A DNA stretch of 64,000 bases from Anastrepha obliqua (GCF_027943255.1 NC_072892.1:121475792-121539791); one strand, 5' to 3'. Counted from the first letter of the stretch, positions 30,347 to 42,173 are shown. Numbers and translations: made by a program. Notes: generated from the sequence alone by a model not told the origin.

Positions 30347-31085
30347 AGTCTGTGTCAGAAAAAAGGAACCGCGATTATTTATGAAGTATAAAAGATATAT
30401 ACTTAAAAATTTTTTTGACATGAAATTATGTACAAAACTACGAGTGGCAATTACTCAATAAGCCGTGTAGTCTCCATCGTTGTCGAGTATAGTCTGGCAT
30501 CTTCTCGACATGCTTTGAACCAGCTTTTGCGTAGTTCGTCGACAAAGAGGGCCAAATTTTGCGATTTGACGCACGAGGCTGCTTTAAATCGTGAACTGGC
30601 TTTGCGGCAAGATGCGTTTTCATAATTACACGCACATTTTCAATGGGGTTGGTGTCTGTGGACAGGGAAGGCCAGTCCATTACTGTGACGCCATTTTCTT
30701 GTTTTGTTGTTTCTCAATGTGTTTTTCTGAGAGCATTGGTTTTGTGGGACGGTAGGATATGTTCGCGTCCTTCAGTCGTCGTTCGATAGTGTTGTTACTC
30801 ACATCTATTCCCTTTTTAGAAAGAATTGCGCGTGCTTGGCGTAGTCGCAAAGAAGGGTCCCGCTTAAAAAGTTGAACGAACAGTTTATCCTGCTTTTTTG
30901 TCGACACTCGCTTCAAGCCGCGCTCGAAAAATTCATCAACATTTTTGTACACTTCATACCACTGATTCTATTGTACTTTTTTTAATCACTTTTGCAACCG
31001 CGGCGTAGGATAATTTTGGCTTTTACGAATTGGTGCATAAAAATACCAGCTGAAATCGCTTCGCGTACTTCTCATCTTTGCTTGG
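30347..31085 (-). mobile_element. Internally deleted Tc1-type element
   Basis: Left end TACAGTCTGTGTCAGAAAAA (30345-30364) is a Tc1-like terminus. Minus-strand ORFs 30952-30680 and 30680-30438 encode the DNA-binding domain (ERGLKRVSTKKQDKLFVQLF, LRQARAILSKKGIDVSNNTI) joined directly to the end of the catalytic domain (MDWPSLSTDTNPIENVRVIM, with the final Glu of the DDE triad). The core with the first two Asp is deleted. No matching right TIR between 31085 and 31300. Confidence 0.85.
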
Positions 31086-32350
31086 TTGCGTTTATGGGAA
31101 AGCTTCGAACGACACTAACCTGACTTAGCACTTGCGTCCTAGCCCTTGAATAGGACTATTATGCAGCAAAAAGCAAAACGAAATATAAATATCTTGAAGT
31201 TACAAGAAATAAACCGGTTCTATTGGCTTAGGGCTTGAGTATCACAAGGATTTATTTAGCTACTGTGAAGTGCGCCAAATCCACTTTCCACTTCATTAAA
31301 AAGAACAAAGTCAGGAAGAACCGGTCAAATGTTAAAGGAAGGTAGTTTAAAGCAAACGATACGATCATACACCGGGGTATGCAGCACTTGATGAAAAGGA
31401 TAAAATGAAAAAAAATCGGCGGAAATGAATAGAATTATTTTTACTTAATTCCCTAAACCATTTACATAAAATAATAAAAAAAACTGTTAAGCAAAAATAA
31501 TAAAATTTGTTACTTTATTAGCTAAGCAATATCGGCGGTTTCTTCTCGCTATAGTCCTTATATCGCAGTTAGTATTTGCAATAAATCGCTCCTTTGGAAG
31601 TATTAAAGTGGATGCGAATTATGTTCAAACTAAGTTTGGCGAAAGTCATTCAAAACATTTGGAAATGAATGAAAGCAATTGGAAGATTTATAATTTTTGC
31701 AAATTTGAAGCTTTTGCGGCGCACGTCGATCATATTTGAGACTAAATAGCTGCAGTATACAAACAGTCAGCTAATGGAGCAGTAAAAAAGTTATTTAAAA
31801 ACAAATTGGATGATTAATTTGCATCAACATGTACTTATGTAATTCCAACTGATCAATTCGGCATTTCTGTCATAATTTGTAGGTGTACCCCTTCCTGAGG
31901 CGTCGGAAATATTATTAATGGTGCGGAATATTTAGAGTTCTATTTGGCAGGCAGCTCTCGAAAAAGCTATATCACTTCAACATCGTTTTGACTACTTATT
32001 TATCTATTTTTTCATTACATTTATTTTTCAGTTCGGTCTACAACAAATGCCATTATAAATCCAGTTACAGTCTTTTTACAAGGCTCCAGAAGTTTCGATA
32101 AATTATCATCGAAATTTGAAACCTTTTAGTCATACTTTCAATATTCGGGTACGCAGTTTCATAAATCACTAAATTTTATAATAATAAAGTACAAGTTTTA
32201 AGTGGCTCAACATTCTATCGATTTTTTATAATTTTTTCCCCTTCATGATGTTGCGAATTTTTCCATATACAAAAATTTTTTACCTTTGCTATGTAAATCA
32301 AAAAAATTGTTTAGTAACTTAAAACTTGCACTAAAATTTAATAAATTAAT
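31086..32350. other. Intergenic, nothing recognised
   Basis: Strongly AT-rich, no gene-like frame. Confidence 0.4.
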
Positions 32351-32351
32351 G

Positions 32352-32402
32352 ATCCGAAATTCAAATTTCGAAAAAAAACCGCACGAACTTATTCATAGAC
32401 CT
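32352..32402 (-). mobile_element. Solo end of a mariner family
   Basis: ACCGCACGAACTTATTCATA then GACCTA is the right end of the mariner found complete at 55026-55378; about 45 bp match. No partner end was found nearby. Confidence 0.6.
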
Positions 32403-32681
32403 ATTATAAAACTGCATGCCAAACATTGTTCTAAAAATCCTAATAAAGCTGTGGATTTGAGATGAAAAATTTGTGTGTGCCATTTTTATACAAAGCTTGA
32501 AATTTAGATTTATAAGGTTTTTGCTAGATAATAAGCCTCACTTTATAAAAAATATTCTAAACTGAATGTTGGGTCCCCTGTTATTTTGTCATTTTTATTA
32601 TTATGTCGCTGAGTTATTCTCCTCCTCTAAATTTCTTTTGTAAGCATATGACTTAAAAATTTTCAACAATTTCTCGAAGTA

Positions 32682-33340
32682 CTGGGTTGCCAATATTCGA
32701 TGGGCCCATGTGCTTTTTTTTAATCAAAGAAAAAAACAATTTTTTTATATTCACGATAATAATCAAGTAGATTTGTTGACATTACTTTTTGAATATGTTA
32801 TCTCTCAAATGGCCGCCTTGAGCCTGTACGGCGTATTGTGCCCGTTTTGCAGCATTTTCCATAGTTTTAGCTAACATTTCGGTTGGAATAGCGGCTATTT
32901 CCTCACGGATGTTGTTCTTGAGCTCTTCTATGGTCTTTGGCTTATTAATATAAAGCTTTGATTTTAAACGACGTCTCAACACTGGCCCATACAAGAGCAA
33001 TAGTCCCATCCGATCGCCTTGGTCGGTTTTGATTTGGCCTCTTTGGATTAGAAAGAGCCTCACCAGTCGAAAACCTTTCGTACAAACGTTTAATGGTGTT
33101 CTTAGAAGGCGCACTTTTCACATTATTTAATTTTTTATACGCACGTTGAGTTTTCACTATTGACTTCTTTTGTTGAATGTAAATTTCAACAATTTGGGAG
33201 CGCTCGCGTGTCGTGTACTGTTCCATGATGAAAATCTGCTTGGACAGACGCTTCCAATGCGGTATGTCATTAAGCGATCTGACGTCTCTGTCAAAAGATA
33301 CAGGGTTGCCAGATAGGTCCGTCGAATATGGGCAACCCTG
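32682..33340 (-). mobile_element. Internally deleted DD41D mariner, family M1 copy 1
   Basis: TIRs (left CTGGGTTGCCAATATTCGAT, right copy CAGGGTTGCCCATATTCGAC) are flanked by TA at 32680-32681 and 33341-33342. The minus strand encodes the N-terminus EQYTTRERSQIVEIYIQQKK and RLYERFSTGEALSNPKRPN, then jumps to the C-terminus KPKTIEELKNNIREEIAAIP and MENAAKRAQYAVQ. The whole catalytic domain is missing. Same family as 42174-43028, which kept a different portion. Confidence 0.88.
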
Positions 33341-33526
33341 TACTTTGATGCTACCAAGTTGTCGGATCTCAATAACGTGGCTGCATGGTGTTGCAAAAAT
33401 CTTCTTCATTTGAATGTCAATAAAGATTTCCATGTGACTTTTTCTACATCTCGTTCCTAATTTCCACCTTTTATTGTATTGGTAACTCATGCTTTACTAC
33501 TCTTCAACAAAATCACTACCAATTAA
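33341..33526. other. Spacer between two elements
   Basis: Short AT-rich stretch, nothing recognised. Ends in the TTAA target of the next MITE. Confidence 0.4.
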
Positions 33527-34249
33527 GGGGTCCCGGTGGTCTAGAGCTCGAACATTTAGAGTATTTTCAAGATTTTTTTTTACAGTAAATTAAATAAAAA
33601 ACGATATTTAAATTTAGTAGGCTTTTTATTTAACTTCTTTTACATACAAAAATGAAAAACAAAAATTTGTTTATAATTTTAATTATTTTAAAAATGGCGC
33701 TGAAGTTGATCTTTCCGAAAAATTGGACCTGGACGGTGTTGTCAATTTTTGCTCATCTATTTATCTGAAACACAAAAGCCAAAAAAATTATTACTCAGTC
33801 TAACTGTAGCTATGTCCCGCTACTAGAATAAAAAAAAGGAAAATTTGACAAAATGGCGCAGTTTTGAATTTGACACTCTAAAAATTGTTTTTTTCTCAAT
33901 TTTTTATTAAAACAAAAACTAAATAATTGAAATAATAATATGATTCTACTATGGCCGATAGCCATTGATGTTGTGAACAACATATTAAAATTTCGGACGA
34001 TTCGGTTGAATAGTTTTTTTTTTCTTTGACAACACCAGGCCGAAAAAAGTCGTCTCGAGATAAATGGCTTTAAAGTTTGAGGTACAGGAGCGCGAGGACC
34101 ACTCTCTACCTAGTTAGTGGGCTGTAGAAGCTATAATATTGGGAATTTCCGTATGGAAATTTCGCAGTATATTCTTACGATACTATACTTTCGAAATATC
34201 GGAAAAACAAAAAATCGATTTTTTGAAATTTGTAGACCACCGGATCCCC
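33527..34249. mobile_element. 723-bp MITE with TTAA target duplication
   Basis: Ends are inverted repeats (left GGGGTCCCGGTGGTCTA, right copy GGGGATCCGGTGGTCTA), and both are flanked by TTAA (33523-33526 and 34250-34253), the piggyBac/Kolobok-type target. Interior is AT-rich with no open frame. The superfamily is inferred only from the target site. Confidence 0.8.
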
Positions 34250-34377
34250 TTAATAATTGCCAAATCTTATTCTACACGCAAAATTATCTATAAATTTCGT
34301 TTTTAAATAACTTTTTTATTTAATAAAAAAATTTTTTTTACTGATTGCATATCTATTTTTTACTACAGCTGTCTGGT

Positions 34378-34465
34378 TCACAAGTGTCAAATATGATTGA
34401 CGTTCGACGCCATTTGCTAAACTTGTAAATCTTCCGATTGGGTAATTAAGTTTGCGTATTAATAA
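34378..34465 (-). mobile_element. DD41D-mariner terminal fragment
   Basis: ACAAGTGTCAAATATGATTG onward, through AAATCTTCCGATTGGGTAAT, is the reverse complement of the sequence at 54020-54100 and 57930-58000, which begins at a GGCGCAAAATTAAT-type end. It is a non-coding end remnant. Confidence 0.6.
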
Positions 34466-34494
34466 TTTTATAATTTGTATAGTAGCTTTTATTC

Positions 34495-34680
34495 AAGCGT
34501 TCCCTATTCCTTATACGTTGAAGACATTATACACCTCCCTCGTTCGGTCCGAGTTGGAACACACAGCCTTTATGTGGAGACCATATCCTGTTTGCCGTAT
34601 TATTTGATCGTTGAAGTTTGAGGATTCAGATCCTTCTTATAACGCTAGGTGCTAGTTTGGTAGGTTAGATGACAAGAGTA
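34495..34680 (+). mobile_element. RT thumb fragment of a non-LTR element
   Basis: Frame reads PYTLKTLYTSLVRSELEHTA followed by MWRPY, a conserved thumb segment of insect non-LTR reverse transcriptases, then stops. Confidence 0.6.
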
Positions 34681-35085
34681 CCACGGAACCACTACCTGCG
34701 AAAAATTAGAAAAGTTAAAGCAAAAAAAACCCCCATCTTCAGCCATCCAGTGTTGTTTATGTAGTGGAGGGGAGAAGTGAGATCTAGGCTGCAGAGCTAC
34801 TCCAGGGTATCCCCAAAAGATACAATAAAAAACGTCGAGCGCCTACAAACGCCTAGCCGCCCGTCAAACCCGAACATTTGCAAAGACAATGTTCAGCAGT
34901 GCAGTGGGGGTTGTACGGAAATCCAAGCTTCTCCGAAAGAGTTTTGATCACCGAGTGATCGGTGAGTACCGCTGGGAGTTCGGAAATGGATTGGCGCAGG
35001 ATCGCCAGCACTTTAAGCGTCCCGCTTTTATCGAACTGAGGCCAACATGTTTTTGAAACAGGACACGATAAGATAGAACTCTATC
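34681..35085. other. GC-richer stretch, probably repeat-derived
   Basis: A fairly long open minus-strand reading (about 34790-35045) with no recognised motif. Base composition differs from neighbours, so transposon origin is likely but unproven. Confidence 0.3.
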
Positions 35086-35298
35086 TCTAATAGCGGTCGC
35101 CTTTCGACAGGGAATAGCAAACTTCCGAGTGTATTTCTGCCATAAAAAAGCTCCTTAAACTTAAAAGCTAAAAACTATTTGCCGTTCGGAGTCGGCTTCA
35201 AGCTGTAGGTTCATCGATTTGTGGAACAACATCAAGACACCACAAAAAGGAGGAGGAGCTCGGCCAAACACCCCAAAAAGGTGTAAGCGCCTATAATA
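35086..35298 (+). mobile_element. SINE copy without tRNA head, interrupted in its tail by a mariner
   Basis: Body only: AATAGCGGTCGCCTTTCGAC, CCGAGTGTATTTCTGCC, CGGAGTCGGCTTCAAGCTGT and GGAGGAGCTCGGCCAAACAC. The AT-rich tail is split by the mariner at 35299-36069 and resumes as (TA)n at 36070-36100. Confidence 0.85.
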
Positions 35299-36069
35299 AA
35301 GGGTGTTTTTTTTAGAGGTTGGGTTTTCAAGATGAAATAAAACGTATATAATTTAATGTTATGGCCAAGAATTAAGCTTTATTATAAAGATACGAGTTTG
35401 TCATTATGTTTTAAAAATGATTTCGGGCAAGTGGCCGCCGCGGCTGGCTCGAATAAATTCCAGCCGAGAGGCCCAATTTTCGACCACTTTTTGCAGCAAT
35501 TGAGGCCGTATGTCAGGAGGCCACGCCACGGGTCCACGGCGCGAGATAATGCGCTCACCAAAAGTTTCCTTCAATAAATCGATTGTTGTGTTGGCTGTAT
35601 GGCATGTAGCGCCGTCTTGTTGGAACCAAAGGTCGTCCACATCAACATCGTCCAATTCAGGCACGAAAAAGTCATTAATCATGGCTCTATAGCGCTCTCC
35701 ATTGACTGTAACATTATGGCCGGCTTCATTTTTAAAGAAATATGGACCAATGATTCCCTCTGCCCATAGAGCACACTAAACAGTGACTTTTTGAGGATGT
35801 AACGGCGTCTCAGCAATGGCTTGTGGATTATGTTCACAACCAAAAGTGAACTTCATCGCTGAACTAAAACAATTATTTTCGAACCGCGCGAACCGAACCA
35901 TTATTTTCGTAATAAATTTGCACGATTTGCAAACGTTGTTCAGGTGTAAGTCTATTCATTATGAAATGGCAAACCAAACTGAGCATAAATCAAGTGACAG
36001 CTGCCAAAAAGACCATCTACGAAAAAAGTAGTGCCAACTTGAAAACCTAACCTATAAAAAAACACCCTT
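35299..36069 (-). mobile_element. Internally deleted DD41D mariner nested in a SINE tail
   Basis: TIRs (left AAGGGTGTTTTTTTTAGAGG, right copy AAGGGTGTTTTTTTATAGGT) are flanked by TA at 35297-35298 and 36070-36071. Minus strand: NRLTPEQRLQIVQIYYENNG (N-terminus), a large deletion, TPLHPQKVTV, GPYFFKNEAGHNVTVNGERY, FQQDGATCHTANTTIDLLKE (second Asp), IISRRGPVAWPP, then a second deletion that removes the third Asp and joins to QLLQKVVENWASRLEFIRAS. Two separate deletions in one copy. Confidence 0.9.
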
Positions 36070-36109
36070 TATATATAAATATACACTATATCTATATATG
36101 TATAATGGT

Positions 36110-36460
36110 CAAGGGGATACCGATGTCTGATGGAGACAACTGAAACCATTTGTGTGGACCTTTACCTAGCAAGCTCATCAGCAACTTCATTTGCCTCTAT
36201 GTTCCTATGCCGCGGAACCCGTGTCAATTCAAGACGTTTGATATCCTTCTTACAGGAGTTGACCAGAAGAGACCTGCTGTATCACTCCAAGATATATGGC
36301 TTACGACGAGAGCATAAGAAACTGGTTGTTTAATCTAAGAAGTCTAAAAGATGGAGGTTTGTATATTCTGGTGAATAGCATCTAGTCAGTTTTATCAAAG
36401 ATTTCTCTACGACCGGAACTGGCAGCCCACCGGCTGAGTACAGCCATAGTTCCTTCCAAA
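36110..36460 (-). mobile_element. Non-LTR family Y fragment (RT piece joined to RNase H)
   Basis: Minus strand: MLFTRIYKPPSFRL (same as MLFTRKYKPPPLKL at 51324), then VPRHRNIEANEVADELAR and VVSIRHRYPLD (same as the RNase H end at 52250-52370). The intervening part is deleted. Confidence 0.65.
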
Positions 36461-37689
36461 ATTCCTGCCATGATTGAGTCATTTCATAGTAGAAGAATTA
36501 TGCTTTTACTCTCTTCTTTGGTTGACTTTATAAATGGAGCAACTGACTCACATTTTCGTCATATTCCTGAAAAAAAAACCTTCTGAATAATGAGCTTTTC
36601 TTTCTAGAGCGAGTTAAACTATTTACTTGTGCTGCTCATGCTCCTTTACTCGTATTTAAAGCTATAAAAGAGGCTAAATCATTCTCAAACTTTTTGGCTT
36701 TCGATTTTTTATCGTCCAAACTTAGATTTAAATGATTATAAATCAAATACTTACGTAACTCTTACGTAGCTTCTACCAGAGGCTAACAAGGGAAGCTATG
36801 AACATAAAATTTAAACTATGAAATAAGTTTCTCAATTAATTAAATACTGGAAATGTTTCACATTTTCTAAGCAAACGCTATCTTCTAAACGCTGGCTGGG
36901 TGTGCATGTAAGATATTTGTAGGAGCTTTAGAGTGCTAGTGAGCTTTAAGAAATTCTGTGGTCAGTAAATTTGTGCATCCGGAACTTTCAGCCAACTGGA
37001 ATGAAACAATAACTATTTCGAAATACGTCGAAGTTACTTGTTGTAATGCTCGATATTTATTTTGTTCAAATTTAACCGAGCACAAATGCACTTAGTTAAT
37101 TGGATTGATGGTATGGGAATTTTAACAAATTTTTCGTATTAATGACAAATGTTAAATATATTAATATTAAAAAATATAACTTGCGGACATACATATATAC
37201 ATACCTATAGTATAAAATATTTCATTATTTCAATTTATTCGATTTATTATTATAAATTTATTTGTTTGCTTAGAGGTTAATTAGTCGCAAACAAACTAAT
37301 CGGCGTATATAATGTATATATCTGTATATGCATATGTATAATTACTTGTGTGTATAATTAATTTAAATCCACTCAAAGGATTACCACCGCTCATTGTTGC
37401 TATAAATTTTAATTGGCTTTCATGGCGATTAACCATAAAATGCAGGATCTTACAAGTTCGAAATTCTTTTTCGACAGTATTTGGTTTCAATTGAAATGCC
37501 GCATTTCGATGACATTTCTTTTGACATACATTTTTACTTGTAGATTAAGTAAGAAATGAACGATTTACCAAAATAAGTTCGATTTTTCGATGATTTAACT
37601 GAAAAATCTTCGACTCGGATGAAGCTCTTTTCTCTTTGAACGAGTAAGTAAACAAACAAAGGAACTTCATTACTCAATACTTGAAGGCT
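36461..37689. other. Intergenic, nothing recognised
   Basis: AT-rich. No coding content or repeats apart from scattered ATATGTATA-type simple sequence near 37190-37350. Confidence 0.4.
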
Positions 37690-38095
37690 CTCTACGTCAA
37701 CTCAAGCCTGTGGAAATTTTCAGTGAGTCCCAAGTGGCATATAAAACGGACACTCCATCTCTTAAGTGGTACCAAGATTCCTCCAGATTTTCTGTGGAGG
37801 ACGAGCCTCGCGAATGACGGCAAAAATCGTCGATGGACCAGATAAATGTGGCAGTAGTAAAGGGGAAAACTGACGGATGAAATTAATTGTGTTTAAATAT
37901 GAATATTTCATAATGATCTGCAATACACAAAAAAATCTGCTCGATGAGTTCCACGAATATTAAATGAGAGCCAAAAAGAAGCTGCAATAATAACACTTCG
38001 ACTTACTGGTGGCCTATCAGACAACATTCGCTGTCTCCGCTATACCTTGAAAATAGAACAGCCCGATGACAAGGAGATAATAAGCAACGGCATAT
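37690..38095 (+). mobile_element. Possible mariner DNA-binding domain remnant
   Basis: Broken + frames read KWYQDSSRFSVEDEPRE, then SAIHKKICSMSS and EPKRSCN. These resemble the WF/WY..F..G...EDEPR..RP and IH.ILHE..L segments of mariner transposases. Many stops and no TIRs. Confidence 0.35.
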
Positions 38096-39099
38096 TTTTT
38101 TTTTGAATTGGAAAAAGTCGTTTATTGCTCGACATGAATTTAGCTTACATTTGCACATTCATGTAAATTTCTATGTTTCACAATGTATGAGTTTTCATTT
38201 CAGCTGAGTTGTGACAAGCGTAATTGTTTTTACATACATACATAGATAAGATGCAACATAACCAAAACAGCCTCGCTCTCTTTCCTCTCCCTGTTAGTTG
38301 ACACTTGCAAAATGCGCGTATCAAATAATACCACCCGCGTTATCACGGCCTTGAATTACATGTCGCACAATATCGTCAAATGCATCACATTGAATGTCCC
38401 ACTAAGCGTTAAATATGTCACTTCGAAAAAGTGGCAAACAAGGCAATGAAAGAGCAAAATGCATAGATACATAAGTCTATGGTGCAAACAAATGTGGGCT
38501 GACGTGGTCATATGTGCCGTCGCTGCTCGTTAGCTTCGTAATTTACCAGAATGTGGCAAGTATCCTTGAAACTGTGTAATGATAAGCCTACAGCAGCCGC
38601 GACAAAATACAAAAACAACTGCAGCTGTACAGCAAGATTTTCCACGCAATGATACAGTTAGTTAAATGGTCATTGCATGCAACAAAAAAACCAAAACAAT
38701 TGTGAAATACACTTAGCTATGTGTGTGGGAATTAGTGCTACACAGCGTATGCGTAACATTTTGTTATTTGACTCACCACCACACGCTTGCTTGCACACTG
38801 ATCCGAAGCTAAACTTTTTGGAATACATTTTGAAGAAAGTGATAAATTGTTTGCTACCACAAAACAAACATTTTTGAAAGCACAAAAAATAGGACCCAAC
38901 CCAATATAAGACAAGAAGCTAGAGCTAAAGTCACTGAGGATGAGTCTTACTTTTCGAGATTAAAGATGGATCTATATGTTCCCAACGGCGGCTATCAAAG
39001 CCGTATTGTTTGTGCGTGACTACTATATGGTAGAGCCATGCCTCGAAATCCACAATGAAATGTCGTATGATGGATAGTTATATTTATTATTATACGAGT
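38096..39099. other. Intergenic, nothing recognised
   Basis: No gene or element recognised. Confidence 0.4.
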
Positions 39100-39335
39100 A
39101 TATAATTGGCGCTTACACCCTGGGAGTTCCGCCGAGCTCCTCCATCAATTTGTAAAGTGTGTCGTGATGTTGTTCCACAAATGGAAGGCTCTACAATTTT
39201 ATAGCAGAAATACACTCAAAGGCTCGCCATTGTCTGTCGGGGGCGATCGCTATTAGAAAACCATTTTTTTATCATTTGATGTTTCATACCCGGAGATTCG
39301 AACCTGCGCACTTGTGTTTCGAAATATATACCAGT
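39100..39335 (-). mobile_element. tRNA-derived SINE copy, minus strand, head damaged
   Basis: Reverse complement of the SINE: AATTGGCGCTTACACCCTGG, GCCGAGCTCCTCC, GGGCGATCGCTATTAGAAAA and GGAGATTCGAACCTGCGCA (B box). The A box part is truncated or unreadable. Confidence 0.8.
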
Positions 39336-39484
39336 CTAAAATTGTTGGCTTGTCATTATAAGCTAACGTAGAAACCCAATATTGAGGAGAGGGTAAGGAA
39401 GGCAACAATACCCCTGTATAGATGCAAAGTCGCTATTAGAAAATATGGGTCTCTCGCCCAAAGTTGTATTTTAGATCTTTAATA

Positions 39485-40021
39485 AAGCGTTTTCCAATAA
39501 CAGGTGTTACAAGTGAATAGATTGCGCTATCGAGAGATGATTAAAAATTTTTATGGCCGGAATTGGATGGTATTGATCTGGACAACGTTTATTTTCAACA
39601 AGACGGCATTACGTGCCACACAAGCAACGAACCCATTGATTTTTTACGGGAAAAGTTTCCGGACCATGTTTTCTCTCGAAGAGGTGATCACAATTGACCA
39701 CCGAGATCTTGTGATTTAACACTTTGTGACTGTTTTCTTTGGAGCCACGTGAAAGAGTCCAGGGCCAATTTAAGACCTCAAAGATGGAATTCGTGAGGCT
39801 ATCGAGGACATAGAGCAGCCAATTTCGATTCGGTTATGGAAAATTTCATGAAAAGGATATTGTCCTGTAAGCGTGGTCGTAGTGGTCATTTGCCTGATGT
39901 TTTTTTCCTCTATTAACGGCATACCTTCCTCTTTATAATGAAATAAACATCCGATCATTTATATTAAAAAATAGTATTTTTCTTTGAATATCAAAATAAT
40001 ATCCCTGTTTGGAAATCCCTA
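39485..40021 (+). mobile_element. DD41D mariner deletion derivative (same subfamily as 14242)
   Basis: Left end AAGCGTTTTCCAATAACAGG after TA; right end TTTGGAAATCCCT before ATA. Coding remnants: RLRYREMIKNFYGRN, YFQQDGITCHTSNEPIDFLR (second Asp), HVFSRRGDHN, PPRSCDLTLCDCFLWSHVKE (third Asp, 41 residues on) and the C-terminus NFMKRILSCKRGRSGHLPD. The N-terminus and first Asp are deleted. Its right end sits exactly in an RT frame that continues at 40022. Confidence 0.82.
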
Positions 40022-40740
40022 TACCATTATAAAGCCTATTCTGTTATATAGAGTCATTGTCTTGTGGATCCCACTGGAAAGGATGGCATCGCTGAAGAAA
40101 CTGGAAATAATCCAAAGGTCTGCCCTCATTGGAATCAGTGGGCCACTTTGAGCTACGCCTACTCTAGCGCTTAATGAAATGCTAAATGTGTTACCTCTAG
40201 GTATTGCAGACAAAGCTGCGGCTACACGTGCCGCAATCGGACTGGTCATAGCGGCATTGCATTCAACTGCGAAGCAGATGAGCTGGCTAGACAAGGTACC
40301 TGTGAGGTAGTTACGCTGCGAAACGAGAGGATTCGGTTCCCGTTGACTACCTGCGATCTGCCCTGAAGAGGTGGACTTTACGTCAACTCAGCGAGAGCTG
40401 GGCAAGTACACAAACTTATAAGGTCGCGAAATCTTTCTGACCACGAGTGGATCGGATGGGCTCGAGGGATCTCCTGAGGTCAACGAAATCTCAAGTATCA
40501 AATTTCGTGGGTGCACTTATGTATAGGACATAAGCCGCGAAGTATACATGCTGTGAGATTCGGCATTACTTCGAGCCTTTTTGCGTCAGTTGTATGAAGG
40601 ATGAAGCGGAATCATCTGAACGCATTCTCCTTAACTGCTCTGCTCTCGCAGAGATAAGATTGAGATATCTTGCTACCGCTGCTGATACTAAAAACTGTCA
40701 AATTTCATTAGTTGCCTTTCATTAGCCAACACCACCGTAA
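40022..40740 (+). mobile_element. Non-LTR fragment: RT thumb, RNase H end, C-terminal domain
   Basis: Frames read TIIKPILLYRVIVLWIPLER, KKLEIIQRSALIGISGPL, LALNEMLNVLPLGIADKAAA, then after a deletion NCEADELARQGTCEVVTLRN (RNase H end) and CVSCMKDEAESSERILLNCS (C-terminal cysteines). Several stops. A mariner (39485) abuts its 5' edge. Confidence 0.75.
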
Positions 40741-40800
40741 ATCAGTCATCGCTCGATTGTCTTCACCAAATACACAAAACATAATTTAAAAATAATTATA

Positions 40801-41308
40801 AGGTTTTTCAGTAAGAGCGCTTCATCTTTTGAACTTTTTTGAATAAAACACAAACGGTTTGACTTTTTAACTAATTTTTTTTTTATTATCGAGTTTGAAC
40901 ATATACATTTAAGTATGAAATTCGATTTCTTTTGCATGACCACCGCGTGCACGTTTTACGAAGTCCAATCGTTGAACCCAATTTTCGACCACTCTTTTGC
41001 ATAAATCGGCCGAAATTCCAGCAGTTTCGCGTTCAATATTGGCTCTGAGCTCACAAATCGTCGCCGGCTTGTTACTGTAGACCAATGACTTCACATAACC
41101 CCAAAACGGGACGGCTTGTTAAATGGACCGTAAAATGGATTATTTTCATAAAAAATTTGCACGATTTGCAATCGTTGCTCAAGTGTGTAGCGTTCCATGA
41201 TGAAATGTATACTAATGAAGATTACAAATGACAAGCGAAAAATAAAAAATATTGCGTCGTTCGCCCTCCCTATCAGAAAAAAGTTGAAGCGCACCTATTA
41301 AACAACCT
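40801..41308 (-). mobile_element. 508-bp DD41D mariner deletion derivative
   Basis: TIRs (left AGGTTTTTCAGTAAGAGCGC, right copy AGGTTGTTTAATAGGTGCGC) are flanked by TA at 40799-40800 and 41309-41310. Minus strand: N-terminus MERYTLEQRLQIVQIFYENN is joined, through FNKPSRFG, to the C-terminus MKSLVYSNKPATICELRANI and VVENWVQRLDFVKRARGGHA. The entire catalytic core is gone, making a MITE-sized copy with coding ends. Confidence 0.88.
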
Positions 41309-42173
41309 TATATTACCGCCAGCTGCAGCAATTTCGTACCACCGAAATGCGATCACTTCATTTGAACTTTTTAAAATTTTTCTTCCACGCCACTAAGCCA
41401 ATTTTTGCCAACAATTTTGCATTTCGAACCAGTGTACGCCGATTTTTTCCCCCCGATATTAATATTCGTACACTTTCATTAGCTGCTACTGAAAAATATG
41501 AAGTGTTTCATTTATGCTAATGTTCGCATGTTTTTCCGAACAACGCTAATCCGCAACAAATTGGCAACGGCTTCAAAACATTTGTTTAACACCGAAACAA
41601 TAGTTTGACACTTGTTGTAGGCAATAGACAGTCCGTTGTATTGTAGTTTCATGTACTGGTAGTTGTACTTTCAACACGCAATAATAGCGGCAGATGTCCT
41701 CGCGTGTCCTTAGAGCGCTTAATTAAGTGTCAACATGGCATTTAATCATCCCAGCAATGACAGACATTGGTAAGACGTATAAGGTTTTAGTTCAGTATGA
41801 CGTGGCTGGGGGGAAGAGGTGAATGGAACGTTTGCATGTCATGTTCTTTGCATCGGTTTCAAATGTCTATAGAGCACTTAATTTAATGTTTTCTCTATTT
41901 GAATGTAGACAATTGCAGTTTTGTGTAACGACCAGACCTTTGTCGTGCATAGTTAAACGGATTCTGAACAAACCGGTTGTACTGAAGTTTTCAATTAATG
42001 CGGCAGTAAATTGGGTATGCCATAAAAGCACTGAAAAGTATGAACCAGAAGTGAGTTTTGCTTTCAAAACCAAGATTGTTTTGATAAATAATCAGAAAAA
42101 CTTTAAAGTGAAGGTATTAAAGTAAAATCAAAATTCAATACAAAAAATACTGTAAGCAGTGATTCCAAATATA
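41309..42173. other. Intergenic, nothing recognised
   Basis: An open + frame at 41823-42125 (100 codons) has no recognisable motif, and an equally open minus frame overlaps it. Not called as a gene. Confidence 0.35.

Noticed and set aside
41823..42125. 100-codon + frame as a gene
   Set aside because: No recognisable domain, overlapped by an equally open minus frame, low-complexity AT-rich codons.
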